From Shimia sagamensis (GTDB taxonomy: Bacteria; Pseudomonadota; Alphaproteobacteria; Rhodobacterales; Rhodobacteraceae), in the NCBI RefSeq assembly GCF_900182745.1, contig NZ_FXTY01000001.1, forward strand, positions 899,578 through 963,577: a stretch of 64,000 bases of DNA. The letters run 5' to 3'. The notes under the pieces are model-generated. The model saw nothing but the letters and a program-made list of their open reading frames with translations, had not been told where the DNA came from and did not search any database. A program made the position numbers and the translations under genes. Numbering within the stretch: the stretch's first letter is position 1; each line of letters opens with the position of its first letter. Shown here piece after piece: positions 1 to 9,555 of the stretch.

Positions 1-240
1 GGTCAGGACAACATGACAAGCGTTCGGGCCGACGTTGGTTTCAATCAGGAACGTGTTGAGAATGTGATGGCGGAAAACTCGCTGTCGCGCAGCTCGATGT
101 TGATGACGCAGAGCGATCTGATCGGTGCCGATCAAACCGAAGTGGCGGGCAAACTACAGGCCGTTCAAGTGCAACTAGAGATGGTCTACACGATCACGGC
201 TCGTCTCTCCCAACTGACATTGGCGAACTATGTAAGATGA
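1..240 (+). CDS. flgL: Flagellar hook-associated protein FlgL, C-terminal fragment
   Basis: The reading frame is open from the first base and ends at TGA 238-240, so only about the last 79 residues are present. The fragment is helical and rich in polar residues (SLSRSSMLMTQSDLIGAD, then LEMVYTITARLSQLTLANY), which is the style of the flagellin/FlgL C-terminal D0 helix that packs in the filament junction. The last bases overlap the ATG of flgI (ATGA), so the two are translationally coupled. flgL next to flgI is known in Rhodobacteraceae flagellar clusters. The family call rests partly on that context because the fragment is short; another flagellin-like protein is possible. Confidence 0.7.
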   Translation, partial: GQDNMTSVRADVGFNQERVENVMAENSLSRSSMLMTQSDLIGADQTEVAGKLQAVQVQLEMVYTITARLSQLTLANYVR

Positions 241-1349
241 CACACTTCATGAGCTTAGCAAGAATGCTACTGCTCCTCGTACTGATGCCGGTGATGGCAT
301 CAGCAGCGCCGATCCGGATCAAAGATCTGGTAGAATTTGACGGTGTACGGGGCAACGATTTGGTTGGCTACGGTTTGGTGGTTGGCCTGAACGGAACCGG
401 AGACGGCTTGCGGAATGCGCCGTTTACCGAAGAAATTATGGGCAATATTCTGGAACGGCTTGGTGTGAACATCACCGGCGAGAATATGCGACCCAAAAAT
501 GTCGCGGCGGTGTTTGTAACAGCAACGCTGCCCCCTTTTGCTCGGGCTGGTGGCACGGTGGATGTGACCATTTCGGCGATTGGTGATGCCAAAAGCTTGT
601 TGGGCGGTACATTGGTGATGACGCCGATGAATGCCGCTGATGGTGAGATCTACGCGGTTGCGCAGGGCGCGGTGATTGCAGGCGGCGTGGCGGCCGAAGG
701 TGAGGCCGGTGGCGTCGTCAAGGGCGTGCCAACCTCAGGGTCGATCCCGTCCGGTGCGCGCGTGGAACGCGAGATTGATTTTGACTTTTCCTCCCTGACC
801 AACATGCGTTTGGCGTTGCGGGAGCCGGATTTCACAACAGCCAACCGCATTGAAGAGGCGATCAATCGCAGCTATGGCCGTCGCGTGGCCTTGATGTTGG
901 ATGCGGGCACCGTACAAGTGGATATTGACCGCACCAACCAGGCCTCTCCGGCCCATGCGCTCAGCCAGATCGAAAATATCTCTGTTCAACCAGAACGTAA
1001 GGCGCGCGTAGTGGTGGATCAACGCTCTGGCACCATTGTGATGGGCGACGATGTACGAATCTCTCGTGTTGCCGTCTCACAAGGTGGCTTGACCCTGAGG
1101 GTTCAGGAAACTCCGCTGGTGGTGCAGCCAAATCCGTTTGCCAATGGCGAAACCGTGGTGGTGCCACGTACCGAAGCGGACATCGACGAGGATGAAGGCA
1201 TTGGCCTGGCCGAAGTGCCAATGGGCACATCGCTGAGCGAAGTGATCGAAGGTCTGAATGCGCTGGGTGTGGCCCCGCGTGATATGATTGACATCCTCAA
1301 GAGCATCAAAGCGGCAGGTGCGCTGCACGCGGAGTTCATTGTGCGCTAA
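237..1349 (+). CDS. flgI: Flagellar P-ring protein FlgI
   Basis: FlgI forms the periplasmic P-ring, the bushing around the flagellar rod in the peptidoglycan. The 370-residue length is normal. Residues about 4-24 form a Sec signal peptide ending in ASAA before the mature start PIRIKDLVEFDGVRGNDLVG. The family core GYGLVVGLNGTGDG is at about residues 44-57, and the C-terminus MIDILKSIKAAGALHAEFIV is typical. The ATG overlaps the flgL stop by four bases, which fixes the start. A hairpin terminator lies 24 bp after the stop, so this is the last gene of the flagellar transcript. Confidence 0.97.
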   Translation: MTHFMSLARMLLLLVLMPVMASAAPIRIKDLVEFDGVRGNDLVGYGLVVGLNGTGDGLRNAPFTEEIMGNILERLGVNITGENMRPKNVAAVFVTATLPPFARAGGTVDVTISAIGDAKSLLGGTLVMTPMNAADGEIYAVAQGAVIAGGVAAEGEAGGVVKGVPTSGSIPSGARVEREIDFDFSSLTNMRLALREPDFTTANRIEEAINRSYGRRVALMLDAGTVQVDIDRTNQASPAHALSQIENISVQPERKARVVVDQRSGTIVMGDDVRISRVAVSQGGLTLRVQETPLVVQPNPFANGETVVVPRTEADIDEDEGIGLAEVPMGTSLSEVIEGLNALGVAPRDMIDILKSIKAAGALHAEFIVR

Positions 1350-1372
1350 GGCCACGAAACAGACAGGTGCGG

Positions 1373-1404
1373 AAGGCGGCATGTTAGGGCATGTCGCCTT
1401 TTTG
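1373..1404 (+). terminator. Rho-independent terminator after flgI
   Basis: Arms AAGGCGGCATG (1373-1383) and CATGTCGCCTT (1390-1400) pair over 11 bp with one G-T wobble and a 6-nt loop, followed by TTT. It closes the flagellar transcript. From here to 1649 I see no credible gene; the kinase on the opposite strand ends at 1650. Confidence 0.8.
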
Positions 1405-1649
1405 TTAGGCCAAGAGGTTGCGAGGCCGCCAGGTTTGATCTGTGTCGAAACGGTTGGGGCGCTTTGCGGATGGATCGAAATGGCGTTGCCGAAACCACAG
1501 GGATTTTGACCAGAGGCGGAGGTCCGAACGGATTTTTGAACGGCAGTTGTCTCTGGTTGGTCACGTAACCAGGGCTGTTTTTGCCGCACCCTCTGGGATT
1601 TCTGCTGTCAAGACGCTGCCTGCCGCAAGTGTTACCTGTGACAGCGGTG

Positions 1650-3929
1650 TTATGCCCGAAGCGCCGCTTGCACCGCAGAAGACGGTTTGGTGCTGTGGCC
1701 CACGTGGCGTTGTAGACACTCTACCAAGTCGGCGCGACGGACGGGCTTGGTGAGGAAATCATCCATGCCGGCCTGCAAGCAGGCGCGTTTTTCGTTTTCA
1801 AATGCATTGGCGGTCAGCGCCACAATTTTGGGCTGTTGCACACCACTGTCACGGATGGCTTCGGTGGCTTCGATGCCGCTCATATTGGGCATCGACATAT
1901 CCATAAAGATCAAGTCAGGGGGCGACTCCAGCGTGGCGTCAACTGCCTCAAACCCGTCTTTGGCAAAGCGCAGGGTGATCGGCAATTTCTCCAGGTACTT
2001 TGAAATCAGCAGGCGGTTTGTTTTGTTGTCTTCGGCAATCAACACGTTAAGGCCGGTCAGATCCACGGCGTCATAGTCCGTTGCAGCCGCTATTTCGGTT
2101 TTGGAGACTTCTGGCACGCCGTCTGGTGGCAGTTCCACCGGTAAACTGACGAGAAAACGCGATCCCTCTCCGTACACTGAGGCGACGGAAATCTCCCCGC
2201 CCATGCGCTCTGTCAGGATCCGACAGATCGTCAGCCCCAAGCCTGTACCGCCAAATCGACGCGTGGTGGAGGATTCGGCCTGTGTAAACTCCTCAAAAAT
2301 CGAGGCCAGTTTGTCGTCCGGGATGCCAATGCCCGTGTCATCGACCGCAAAATTCAACGTGAGTGCCGACATGGTGTCATCTTCGTCCAGGCCATCCATC
2401 CAGACCTGCACGTCAATTTTGCCAAATTCGGTAAACTTGGTGGCGTTGCCGATGATATTGGTCGCGATCTGGCGCAGGCGCACGTCGTCGGCAAAAAGAT
2501 GGTCCGGTACCTCGTCAGCGACATAGAGGTTGAGACCGAGCCCTTTGTCATAGGCGGCGGTTTCAAGCAGGCGCAAAGTCTCTTTGAAACAGGCGCGCGT
2601 TTCAAAGGTGCTGTTGGTGATCTGTAACTTGCCCGCGTCGAGTTTGGACAGGTCCAAGATGTCGTTGAGGATGGTCAGCAGGCTGCGTGACGAGCCAATG
2701 ATGGTTTTGGTGTAATCGGTCTGTTCGTCTGTCTGTGTGGTTTCCGACAGCAGATCGGCCATGCCGATGATGCCGGTCAGCGGCGTGCGGATTTCGTGGC
2801 TCATGTTGGCCAGGAAGTCGGCCTTTGTGCGGGCGGCGTCTTCGGCAGCTTGTCGGGCCGTGTGCATGCTGTTGGCGTGGTCCTTGCTGGCCGTGATGTC
2901 GCGCGCGATGGTGACGTAGAAATCCACGTCGTCATCGGCGTTTTTCACGGGCAACATCTGCATCTCGCTCCAACGCTCACGCCCGTCCCCCAGCTTGTGG
3001 CGCACTTCGATTTTTCCAGGGCTCTGGCTGCGCATCGCCGCGGCAACTTTCTTTGGCACATCCGTGTCTGTATGCGCGACCTGTGCCAGAACACTGGTTG
3101 GTTTCCCAAGGATGTCTTTGGCTGGAATGCCGGTGAGACTGGTAAAGGCTTCGTTGACCCATTCAATTTCCTGATCCGGGTTGGACAGGATCACCGCGTC
3201 ATTGGTTTTGCGGGCCACCATAGAGAGGCGTTGCAGCTCGTTGCGGTGTTTGTTCAGCGCATCATTGGCGGCGGTCAGTTTGTTCTGACTGCTCTGGAGG
3301 GCTGCGGTTTTGCGGAAATTGTCCACACCTGCTTTGACAAAAGAAAAACACATGTACCCCATGCTGATAACCACCATCAACTCTGGTACATTCAGGTGCG
3401 GCAGGGCCATGTCTCCACCAAAGCGAAACGCCTGAAGAATCATTAGGAAGAAAGGCGTGACCACAAACAGACTCATTTTGAAGACGGCCAGTTTTGGGTT
3501 GGTGGGCAAAATCAGCGCGCCGTTGACGATGGCCATGCCAAGCACGCCTGCGACCCCCATGATGGAGGCTTCTTTGCCGACGATCACCACATAAACGGTG
3601 GTGGCAAGGAAGACGCTGATGGCTTGAACAGCCCCGCTGATCAAAGCGGCGCGAAACAGCGCGGTGTGGCTTTCGCCTGCACGCAACCGCACAGAAATCC
3701 GGCGCAAGACCCACATGTCCGTGGCCTCGCCAAGGACCAATATGGCGGTTGCGCAGCCGCCAATAACAGGACCGGTGGCCAGAATCGCCATGAGCGCACC
3801 TAGACAGTAAATGACAGCGCGTTGTTTGAACGCGCGCACGCGTTCGGATGCATATTGGCCCAGCAGGCCACGCTGACGCGCCGCCACCTTTGCTGCGTGG
3901 CGCAATTGTTGTCCGGGATCTGCCACCAT
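1650..3929 (-). CDS. Membrane-bound hybrid sensor histidine kinase with PAS domain
   Basis: 759 residues. The N-terminal ~200 residues contain about six hydrophobic segments (a membrane sensor region, no obvious periplasmic domain). A short coiled-coil-like stretch follows (residues 205-235), then a PAS domain (about 240-350, with [11 protein letters not shown]). The HisKA H-box MSHEIRTPL has its phospho-acceptor His at 378. An HATPase domain carries DDTGIGIP and [11 protein letters not shown]-terminal receiver domain has the acceptor Asp at 677 (FMDMSMP) and the conserved Lys in TKPVR. No HPt domain is present, so output would need a separate phosphotransfer protein. It stands alone; its stimulus is unknown, and the flagellar neighbour is on the other strand. 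Confidence 0.93.
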   Translation of the reverse strand: MVADPGQQLRHAAKVAARQRGLLGQYASERVRAFKQRAVIYCLGALMAILATGPVIGGCATAILVLGEATDMWVLRRISVRLRAGESHTALFRAALISGAVQAISVFLATTVYVVIVGKEASIMGVAGVLGMAIVNGALILPTNPKLAVFKMSLFVVTPFFLMILQAFRFGGDMALPHLNVPELMVVISMGYMCFSFVKAGVDNFRKTAALQSSQNKLTAANDALNKHRNELQRLSMVARKTNDAVILSNPDQEIEWVNEAFTSLTGIPAKDILGKPTSVLAQVAHTDTDVPKKVAAAMRSQSPGKIEVRHKLGDGRERWSEMQMLPVKNADDDVDFYVTIARDITASKDHANSMHTARQAAEDAARTKADFLANMSHEIRTPLTGIIGMADLLSETTQTDEQTDYTKTIIGSSRSLLTILNDILDLSKLDAGKLQITNSTFETRACFKETLRLLETAAYDKGLGLNLYVADEVPDHLFADDVRLRQIATNIIGNATKFTEFGKIDVQVWMDGLDEDDTMSALTLNFAVDDTGIGIPDDKLASIFEEFTQAESSTTRRFGGTGLGLTICRILTERMGGEISVASVYGEGSRFLVSLPVELPPDGVPEVSKTEIAAATDYDAVDLTGLNVLIAEDNKTNRLLISKYLEKLPITLRFAKDGFEAVDATLESPPDLIFMDMSMPNMSGIEATEAIRDSGVQQPKIVALTANAFENEKRACLQAGMDDFLTKPVRRADLVECLQRHVGHSTKPSSAVQAALRA

Positions 3930-4133
3930 AGTTCACACACCACTTCGTCTTCAGTGGGCCAGTGGTACCGCGACATCGTTAATTTAATCACAGGGCAGGC
4001 AAGGTAACGCTCTGACTTCTAATCAAATTATCGGGAAATCTCTGTGAGGTTATTGGTTGGAAAATCATCTCAGAGCGCTGATGAATATAGGAAATCGATG
4101 CATTTTTTCAGCGCGATTTTAGGCGGTGCCCTC

Positions 4134-4182
4134 TTGTTTGTTTAGAAAGCTTCTGTATTTGGATATTTCACAAACTGAAATA
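4134..4182 (+). promoter_or_regulatory. Putative promoter and MarR operator
   Basis: A weak sigma-70-like pair TTGTTT (4134-4139) and TATTTG (4156-4161), 16-bp spacer, is followed by an inverted repeat TATTTC (4164-4169), 7 nt, GAAATA (4177-4182), ending 16 bp before the GTG of the marR gene. The position is right for autorepression of the efflux operon by its own MarR protein. The binding assignment is inference from position and symmetry. The rest of 3930-4133 is AT-rich spacer between divergent genes. Confidence 0.4.
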
Positions 4183-4198
4183 GCTTGAAGAATCGCGC

Positions 4199-4669
4199 GT
4201 GCCCGACAACTTATTTTCAAACACGGATCTGCCAGATGAGTTTCTGGCAATCATTGGTGTCTTTGCCCTGTTCAACCAGATCGAAGCTGAGTTGGAGGAC
4301 ATCAATATCGACCCGCCACTGTCTAAGATGGAACGGCGGATATTGGTGTTTATGGATCGCCCCAAGCGCATGGGGGTGTTGGCGGAAGATACGTTTTGTA
4401 TTCCGTCCGCGATCACGCCGGTGGCCGATGCATTGGAGGCAAGGGGCTTGGTGCAGCGTGTTCGCGATCCCAAAGATCGCCGCGCGCTTGTGTTGGAGTT
4501 GACCCCTGACGGGTTTGAGGCCCGTGCATCCTTGATGGATGGCGTGAAGCTGCGATTTCGCGAGATTTCAGGCATGACAGTTGATGAAATCTCCCAGTTT
4601 GCCAATTTGGTTGTGAAAGCCATGCCCGGTGCGGTTGCCGCCGGTCGTTTGGAGGAAAAAGAATGCTGA
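4199..4669 (+). CDS. MarR-family transcriptional regulator of the RND operon
   Basis: 156 residues, a normal MarR length. The winged-helix core is at about residues 40-105: the helix-turn-helix (RMGVLAEDTFCIPSAITPVADALEARGLV) is followed by the wing RVRDPKDRRALVLELTPDG, the family hallmark with the conserved D-x-R-R. The start is a GTG preceded by a weak TTGAAG. The last 7 bases overlap the ATG of the adaptor gene, so it is the first gene of a three-gene efflux operon. MarR proteins usually repress such operons and release DNA on binding a small aromatic or hydrophobic ligand. That role and autorepression at the 4164-4182 palindrome are inferred from context. Confidence 0.85.
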   Translation: MPDNLFSNTDLPDEFLAIIGVFALFNQIEAELEDINIDPPLSKMERRILVFMDRPKRMGVLAEDTFCIPSAITPVADALEARGLVQRVRDPKDRRALVLELTPDGFEARASLMDGVKLRFREISGMTVDEISQFANLVVKAMPGAVAAGRLEEKEC

Positions 4670-5715
4670 AACGGTTTGGAAAAATCTGCGCCACTGCGGC
4701 GCTGGTCACAGTGACGGGTGCGGTCTCGGCGTTTGCGCAGGATGTGTTGAAGCCGGTGAAGCTTGTGGTGGTGAGCGAAGCGCCAGTGCCGTTTGTGCGC
4801 CAGTTTTTTGGCCAAGTGAAAGCGCGCCAGTCGGTGGATCTGGCGTTTCAGGTGGGTGGGCAAATTGTTGATTTCCCGGTGACCGAAGGTTTGAATATCG
4901 CCAAAGGTGATACAATCGCGCGGCTGGATCTGGAGATTTTCGAGCTGCAACTCAATCAGGCGATTTTGCAGAAAGAACAGGCGGATCGCACAGTTGAACG
5001 TCTTGAAAAACTGCGCGGAAACACTGTCAGCCAAGTGACAATTGACGATGCGGAGACGCAGGCTTCTCTGGCCTTGATTGCGGTGAAAAATGCGGAATGG
5101 TCACTGCGACATGCCACGCTGACCTCCCCGTTTGATGCGTTGGTGTCCAGCCGCAATGTAGAGTTGTTCACCACCGTGAGTGCCGGCAATCCAGTGGTGC
5201 GTATTCACGACCTGAGCGAGTTGCGCATTGAGGTGGATGTGCCGGAAATCCTGTTCCAACGGGCGGGCAATGATCAGAACGTCACTATCAAGGCGCGCTT
5301 CCCAAGTGGCGATGAAGAGTTTGACCTGCAAATTCGTGAATTTGACGCGGAAACCAGCAGTGTTGGTCAAACCTTTCGCATCACTTTTGGCATGACGCCA
5401 CCAGAGGGCAAAGTGATCCTGCCAGGATCTTCGGTGACCGTAACTGTGAGCGCAGCAAACCCTTCAACCGGTATCATTGTGCCACCAACAGCGATTGTGA
5501 TGGATGACAGCGGTGCCACCGGCGTGATGCGGTTTGATCCCAAAGGCGGCGATGAAGGCAAGGTGACATGGGTAGCGGTTCAGAGCGAACCGGCCACTGC
5601 TGGCATGGTGCGCATCAACGCGGGCCTGAATGACGGTGACGAAATTGTCCTTACCGGTGGCGGCGCTTTGACCAACGGCCAAGCGGTGCGCCGTTTTGTC
5701 GGCTTTGGCAACTGA
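4663..5715 (+). CDS. RND efflux periplasmic adaptor (HlyD/AcrA family)
   Basis: 350 residues with a signal peptide (about 1-25, ending AVSAFAQ). A biotinyl-lipoyl-like half domain (SVDLAFQVGGQIVDFPVTEGLNIAKGD) is followed by a short alpha-hairpin (about 85-140) and the second lipoyl half (LTSPFDALVSSRNVELFTTV). The beta-barrel and membrane-proximal domains complete the protein. It bridges the inner-membrane RND pump to an outer-membrane channel. A GAGGAAAA ribosome site lies just before the ATG, inside the marR end. No Cys follows the signal peptide, so it is soluble or membrane-associated rather than a lipoprotein. No TolC-type channel gene is nearby; a shared one elsewhere is probably used. 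Confidence 0.92.
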   Translation: MLKRFGKICATAALVTVTGAVSAFAQDVLKPVKLVVVSEAPVPFVRQFFGQVKARQSVDLAFQVGGQIVDFPVTEGLNIAKGDTIARLDLEIFELQLNQAILQKEQADRTVERLEKLRGNTVSQVTIDDAETQASLALIAVKNAEWSLRHATLTSPFDALVSSRNVELFTTVSAGNPVVRIHDLSELRIEVDVPEILFQRAGNDQNVTIKARFPSGDEEFDLQIREFDAETSSVGQTFRITFGMTPPEGKVILPGSSVTVTVSAANPSTGIIVPPTAIVMDDSGATGVMRFDPKGGDEGKVTWVAVQSEPATAGMVRINAGLNDGDEIVLTGGGALTNGQAVRRFVGFGN

Positions 5716-5726
5716 GGGTTGGGGTG

Positions 5727-8700
5727 ATGGTCAATATTGCACGCGGATCCATTGATCGGCCGATCTATACATGGATGATCATGCTGATCTTCCTGATAGG
5801 CGGCGGCATAAGCTTTCTGAATTTGGGCCGGTTGGAAGACCCTGCCTTCACCATCAAACAGGCGGTTGTGGTCACCCAGTATCCGGGGGCCACGTCAGAG
5901 CAAGTGGCGGTGGAGGTTTCCGAACCTTTGGAGTCCGCCATCCAGAAAATGGAAGAGGTAGATTACATCACCTCGATCAACCAGCCCGGTGTGTCGCAGA
6001 TCGATGTACACATCAAATCGACTTATGACGGCACCGAGCTACCGGAGGTTTGGACAGGTCTGCGGGCCAAGGTGGCGGATGCCGGACGGCATTTGCCCAA
6101 TGGAGTCCAAACACCTTTGGTGAATGACAGCTTTGGTGATGTGTTTGGGATCTTCCTTGGCGTGACCGCCGAGGGATTTTCGGATGCGGAAAAACACGAG
6201 CTGGCGACCTTCTTGCGACGCGAGTTGCTCACCGTGGATGGTGTGGCGGATGTGGACATTCAGGGTCTGCCGGAAGAGGCGATTTTTGTAGAGCCGGATC
6301 TGGCGCTGTCGGTCAACCAGAATATTTCGCTCAACGCCATTGCAGGTGCTATTGCCAATGCCGATGCGGTGAACGCAGCTGGTACGGTGACCACAGGCGC
6401 CGCGCGGACACGTATCATGCGGCCAGATGGCTCAGACACAGTGTCGGAAATTGCAGGGTTGTCATTGGGGCAAGACGGCAAGGTTGTGAACCTTGTGGAC
6501 ACCAGCCGCGTGTTCCGCGACCGGGTCGACAATCCGCGCCAGATCATTCGCTACAACGGCGAAGAGGCCTTTACCCTGGGTGTGGCTGGCATCGCGACGG
6601 AAAACATTGTGGTGGTTGGGAAACGCGTGGACGAAAAGCTGGCGCGGATGGCAGGGGATATTCCTGCCGGTGTGGAACTGCATCCGATCTATCAACAGCA
6701 CGTGGTGGTGGAAAAAGCCTCCAACGACTTCCTTGTGAACCTCGCCATGTCGGTGGCCATTGTTGTGGCGGTTCTGGCGATCTTTATGGGTTGGCGCGCG
6801 GCTGTAGTGGTGGGAGTGACCCTGTTCCTGACGGTTGTGGGCACCTTCCTGTTCATGGGGTTCTTTTCAATCGAGATGGAACGGATCTCGCTGGGGGCGC
6901 TGATCATTGCGATGGGTATGTTGGTGGACAACGCGATTGTGGTGGCCGAGGGCATGCAGATCTCCATGTTGCAGGGCAAGAACAGCCGTGAGGCGGCGGA
7001 TGAAGCTTCTGGAAAAACGCAGATTCCGCTGCTTGGTGCGACCATTATTGGCATCATGGCCTTTGCTGGTATTGGTCTCAGCCCCGATGCGACGGGGGAA
7101 TTCCTGTTCTCGCTGTTTGCGGTGATTGGGATTTCTCTGTTGCTGAGCTGGGTGCTGGCACTGACCGTGACACCCATGTTGGGCCACTACCTGTTCAAAC
7201 AGGGCAAAGGCGACGAAGGTGATGCGTATGGCGGGCTGATTTTTCGGCTTTACGGTAGTAGTTTGCGTTTGGCGCTGAAGATGCGGTGGTTGGTGATTGT
7301 TGGTCTGATCGCCGTGACGGCGGTGTGTTATGCGGGTTTTGGTCTGATGAAGCAGCAGTTCTTCCCGGACAGCAACACGCCGCTGTTTTTTGTGCACTAT
7401 AAGCTGCCGCAGGGCACGCCAATTGCAACCACCTCAGCGCAGATGGAGCTGCTCGAAGACTGGCTTGATGAGCGCGACGATGTGGTGAGCTATGCCACCT
7501 TTGTGGGGCAGGGTGCGACGCGGTTCATGCTGACCTATGAGTCTGAGAAGGCAAACCCTAGCTATGGCCATATCATTGTGAGGGCGGAGAACTTGGAAGC
7601 GATCCCACCGCTGCAAAAAGACCTTGAGGCCTTTGGTGCCGAAGCTTTGCCCGAAGGTGAGTTCCGCACCAAACGTCTGGTCTTTGGCCCCGGTGGGGGG
7701 GATCCGATTCAGGTGCGGTTCTCTGGCAGCGATCCGGTGGTGTTGCGCCAATTGGCGACACAGGCGGCGCAGGTTTTGACCGAAACCACCGACAACATCA
7801 CCAGCGTGCGCACCAACTGGCGGGAACAGGAATTGGTGATTAAGCCAATCTACGCCACCGAGCGGGCGCAGACCGCTGGTGTGGATCGCGAAGACATCGC
7901 CGATATGTTCCAGTTTTCAACAGATGGTCTGACAACCGGCCAGTTCCGCGAAAACGAGCGGTTGATTCCCATCATCCTGCGACGGCAACCGGACGGGGCC
8001 TTTGGGCTGGTTGATCAGGTGGTGTATTCCACAACTTCCAACAGCTTTGTGCCGGTGGAGCAGATGGTGGATGGCTTTGTGCATGAGACGCAAAATACGC
8101 TTCTGCACCGCCGCGACCGCGTGGCGACCATCACAGTTGGGGCGGATATCCGCTCTGGCCTGACAGCCGCGCAGGTGCAGACGGAGGTCACGGCGGCGAT
8201 TGAGGGCATGCACATTCCGGTTGGGTACAAGATGGAATGGGGCGGTGAGTTGGAGAACAGCTCGGAGGCACAGGAGAGCCTTGGAAAACAGCTGCCAATG
8301 AGCTTGCTGATCATGGTGCTGATTTCGGTGCTGTTGTTCAATGCCATCCGCCAACCGATCATCATCTGGCTGTTGGTGCCAATGTCGGTGAATGGTGTGG
8401 TGATTGGCCTTCTGGGCACGGATATGCCGTTTACCTTCACCGCGTTGCTGGGGCTTTTGAGCTTGTCCGGCATGTTGATCAAAAACGGCATTGTGCTGGT
8501 CGAAGAGATCGACTTTGTGCGCGAGGAAGGCCTGCCGATGCGGGAAGCGATTGTGAAAGCCAGCGTGTCGCGTTTGCGGCCTGTGATGCTGGCGGCGGTC
8601 ACAACCATCCTTGGCATGGCGCCGTTGTTGACCGATGCGTTCTTTGTGTCGATGGCGATCACCATCATGGGCGGTTTGGCCTTTGCCACTGTTTTGACGT

Positions 8701-8780
8701 TGATCGCTGCGCCGGTGTTTTATCTGGTGTTCTTTGGCAAAGAAGAACGGCGCGAGAAGAAAGCGGCGGCACCCGCGTAA
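5727..8780 (+). CDS. RND multidrug efflux permease (AcrB/MMPL-type, HAE-1 like)
   Basis: About 1017 residues with the RND layout: TM1, a large periplasmic loop, TM2-6, TM7, a second large loop, TM8-12. It begins SIDRPIYTWMIMLIFLIGGG and carries the TM4 motif GMLVDNAIVVAEG. AcrB-type pumps usually have two adjacent Asp residues here; this protein has Asp-Asn. TM10-12 carries GLLSLSGMLIKNGIVLVEEI. I chose ATG 5727 because GAGG at 5714-5717 is well spaced; an in-frame GTG at 5724 is the alternative. It lies 11 bp after the adaptor gene. Proton-driven export of hydrophobic compounds is the family role; the substrate is not known. Confidence 0.93.
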   Translation: MVNIARGSIDRPIYTWMIMLIFLIGGGISFLNLGRLEDPAFTIKQAVVVTQYPGATSEQVAVEVSEPLESAIQKMEEVDYITSINQPGVSQIDVHIKSTYDGTELPEVWTGLRAKVADAGRHLPNGVQTPLVNDSFGDVFGIFLGVTAEGFSDAEKHELATFLRRELLTVDGVADVDIQGLPEEAIFVEPDLALSVNQNISLNAIAGAIANADAVNAAGTVTTGAARTRIMRPDGSDTVSEIAGLSLGQDGKVVNLVDTSRVFRDRVDNPRQIIRYNGEEAFTLGVAGIATENIVVVGKRVDEKLARMAGDIPAGVELHPIYQQHVVVEKASNDFLVNLAMSVAIVVAVLAIFMGWRAAVVVGVTLFLTVVGTFLFMGFFSIEMERISLGALIIAMGMLVDNAIVVAEGMQISMLQGKNSREAADEASGKTQIPLLGATIIGIMAFAGIGLSPDATGEFLFSLFAVIGISLLLSWVLALTVTPMLGHYLFKQGKGDEGDAYGGLIFRLYGSSLRLALKMRWLVIVGLIAVTAVCYAGFGLMKQQFFPDSNTPLFFVHYKLPQGTPIATTSAQMELLEDWLDERDDVVSYATFVGQGATRFMLTYESEKANPSYGHIIVRAENLEAIPPLQKDLEAFGAEALPEGEFRTKRLVFGPGGGDPIQVRFSGSDPVVLRQLATQAAQVLTETTDNITSVRTNWREQELVIKPIYATERAQTAGVDREDIADMFQFSTDGLTTGQFRENERLIPIILRRQPDGAFGLVDQVVYSTTSNSFVPVEQMVDGFVHETQNTLLHRRDRVATITVGADIRSGLTAAQVQTEVTAAIEGMHIPVGYKMEWGGELENSSEAQESLGKQLPMSLLIMVLISVLLFNAIRQPIIIWLLVPMSVNGVVIGLLGTDMPFTFTALLGLLSLSGMLIKNGIVLVEEIDFVREEGLPMREAIVKASVSRLRPVMLAAVTTILGMAPLLTDAFFVSMAITIMGGLAFATVLTLIAAPVFYLVFFGKEERREKKAAAPA

Positions 8781-8803
8781 CGCGCAACGTCACGAAAATA
8801 GAG

Positions 8804-8837
8804 AGGCCGCCCCAATCGGGCGGCCTTTTGTTTTTTG
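8804..8837 (+). terminator. Rho-independent terminator of the RND operon
   Basis: Perfect 9-bp arms AGGCCGCCC (8804-8812) and GGGCGGCCT (8818-8826) with a 5-nt loop, followed by a T-rich run. Confidence 0.92.
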
Positions 8838-8949
8838 CGCTAAGCTGGCATAGGGGCGGTCCCCGCCCACGAGTGGGCATAGGCATAAGACAAAGACATG
8901 TATCGCGACGGTTTGACATTCATTCCAAAGACCACGCAGGAGGCACGCT

Positions 8950-9543
8950 GTGTTTCTGCCTGATGCGCCTTTGCCCGATGGTCTGTTCCGTTTCATTGCG
9001 TTGGATGTCGAGACTGCCAACCGTGATGCGGCTTCGATCAGCCAGATTGGTCTGGCTTGCGTACGTCGCGATGGCGGGATTGAGACGTTTTCGACCTACA
9101 TCAACCCGGATCAGGACTTTGCGTCGTTCAACACCGAGCTAACTGGCATTGATGCCCGAACGGTGCGGGAAGCGCCAAGTTTTGCGCAGGCTTGGCGGCG
9201 GATGTTGCCGCTGTTGTCACGTCATTTGATGGTACAGCACAGTAACTTTGACTTGACGGCCATCACGGCGGCGTGTCGTGCGGCCGGATTGAACGGGCCA
9301 AAAATGGAGTGGGCCGACAGCGTGAAAATCGCCCGCAAAGCCTGGCCAGAGTTTCGCGGTAACGGCGGGCACGGGCTTGGCCATTTGAAAAAGGCGCTGG
9401 GGCTGGAGTTTCATCACCACGACGCAGGCGAAGACGCGCGGGCGGCAGCGGAAGTTGTGCTGTTGGCTGAGGAACGGTTGAAGTGTCCCATCGAAGACAT
9501 CACCGGCAAGATCAAACACCTGCAACTGGCGTTTGAGTTCTGA
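8950..9543 (+). CDS. DEDDh-family 3'-5' exonuclease (DnaQ-like)
   Basis: 197 residues forming a single exonuclease domain. Exo I is FIALDVETAN (Asp and Glu metal ligands, residues about 15-24), Exo II is VQHSNFDLTAI, and Exo III is FHHHDAGEDARAAAEV with the His and Asp of the DEDDh type. There is no polymerase-binding tail like that of the replicative epsilon subunit, so it is probably a stand-alone repair or RNA/DNA processing nuclease. GTG start 8950 is chosen for the AGGAGG at 8937-8942. It stands alone, convergent with the pca operon, whose last gene ends 13 bp beyond its stop. Confidence 0.88.
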   Translation: MFLPDAPLPDGLFRFIALDVETANRDAASISQIGLACVRRDGGIETFSTYINPDQDFASFNTELTGIDARTVREAPSFAQAWRRMLPLLSRHLMVQHSNFDLTAITAACRAAGLNGPKMEWADSVKIARKAWPEFRGNGGHGLGHLKKALGLEFHHHDAGEDARAAAEVVLLAEERLKCPIEDITGKIKHLQLAFEF

Positions 9544-9555
9544 GGCAATAATGTC

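Noticed and set aside
1404..1649. Possible small gene between flgI terminator and the hybrid kinase
   Set aside because: Short frames exist on both strands but none has a ribosome site with plausible composition.
4168..5034. 288-codon leftward frame opposite marR and the adaptor gene
   Set aside because: Antisense shadow of two recognisable genes.
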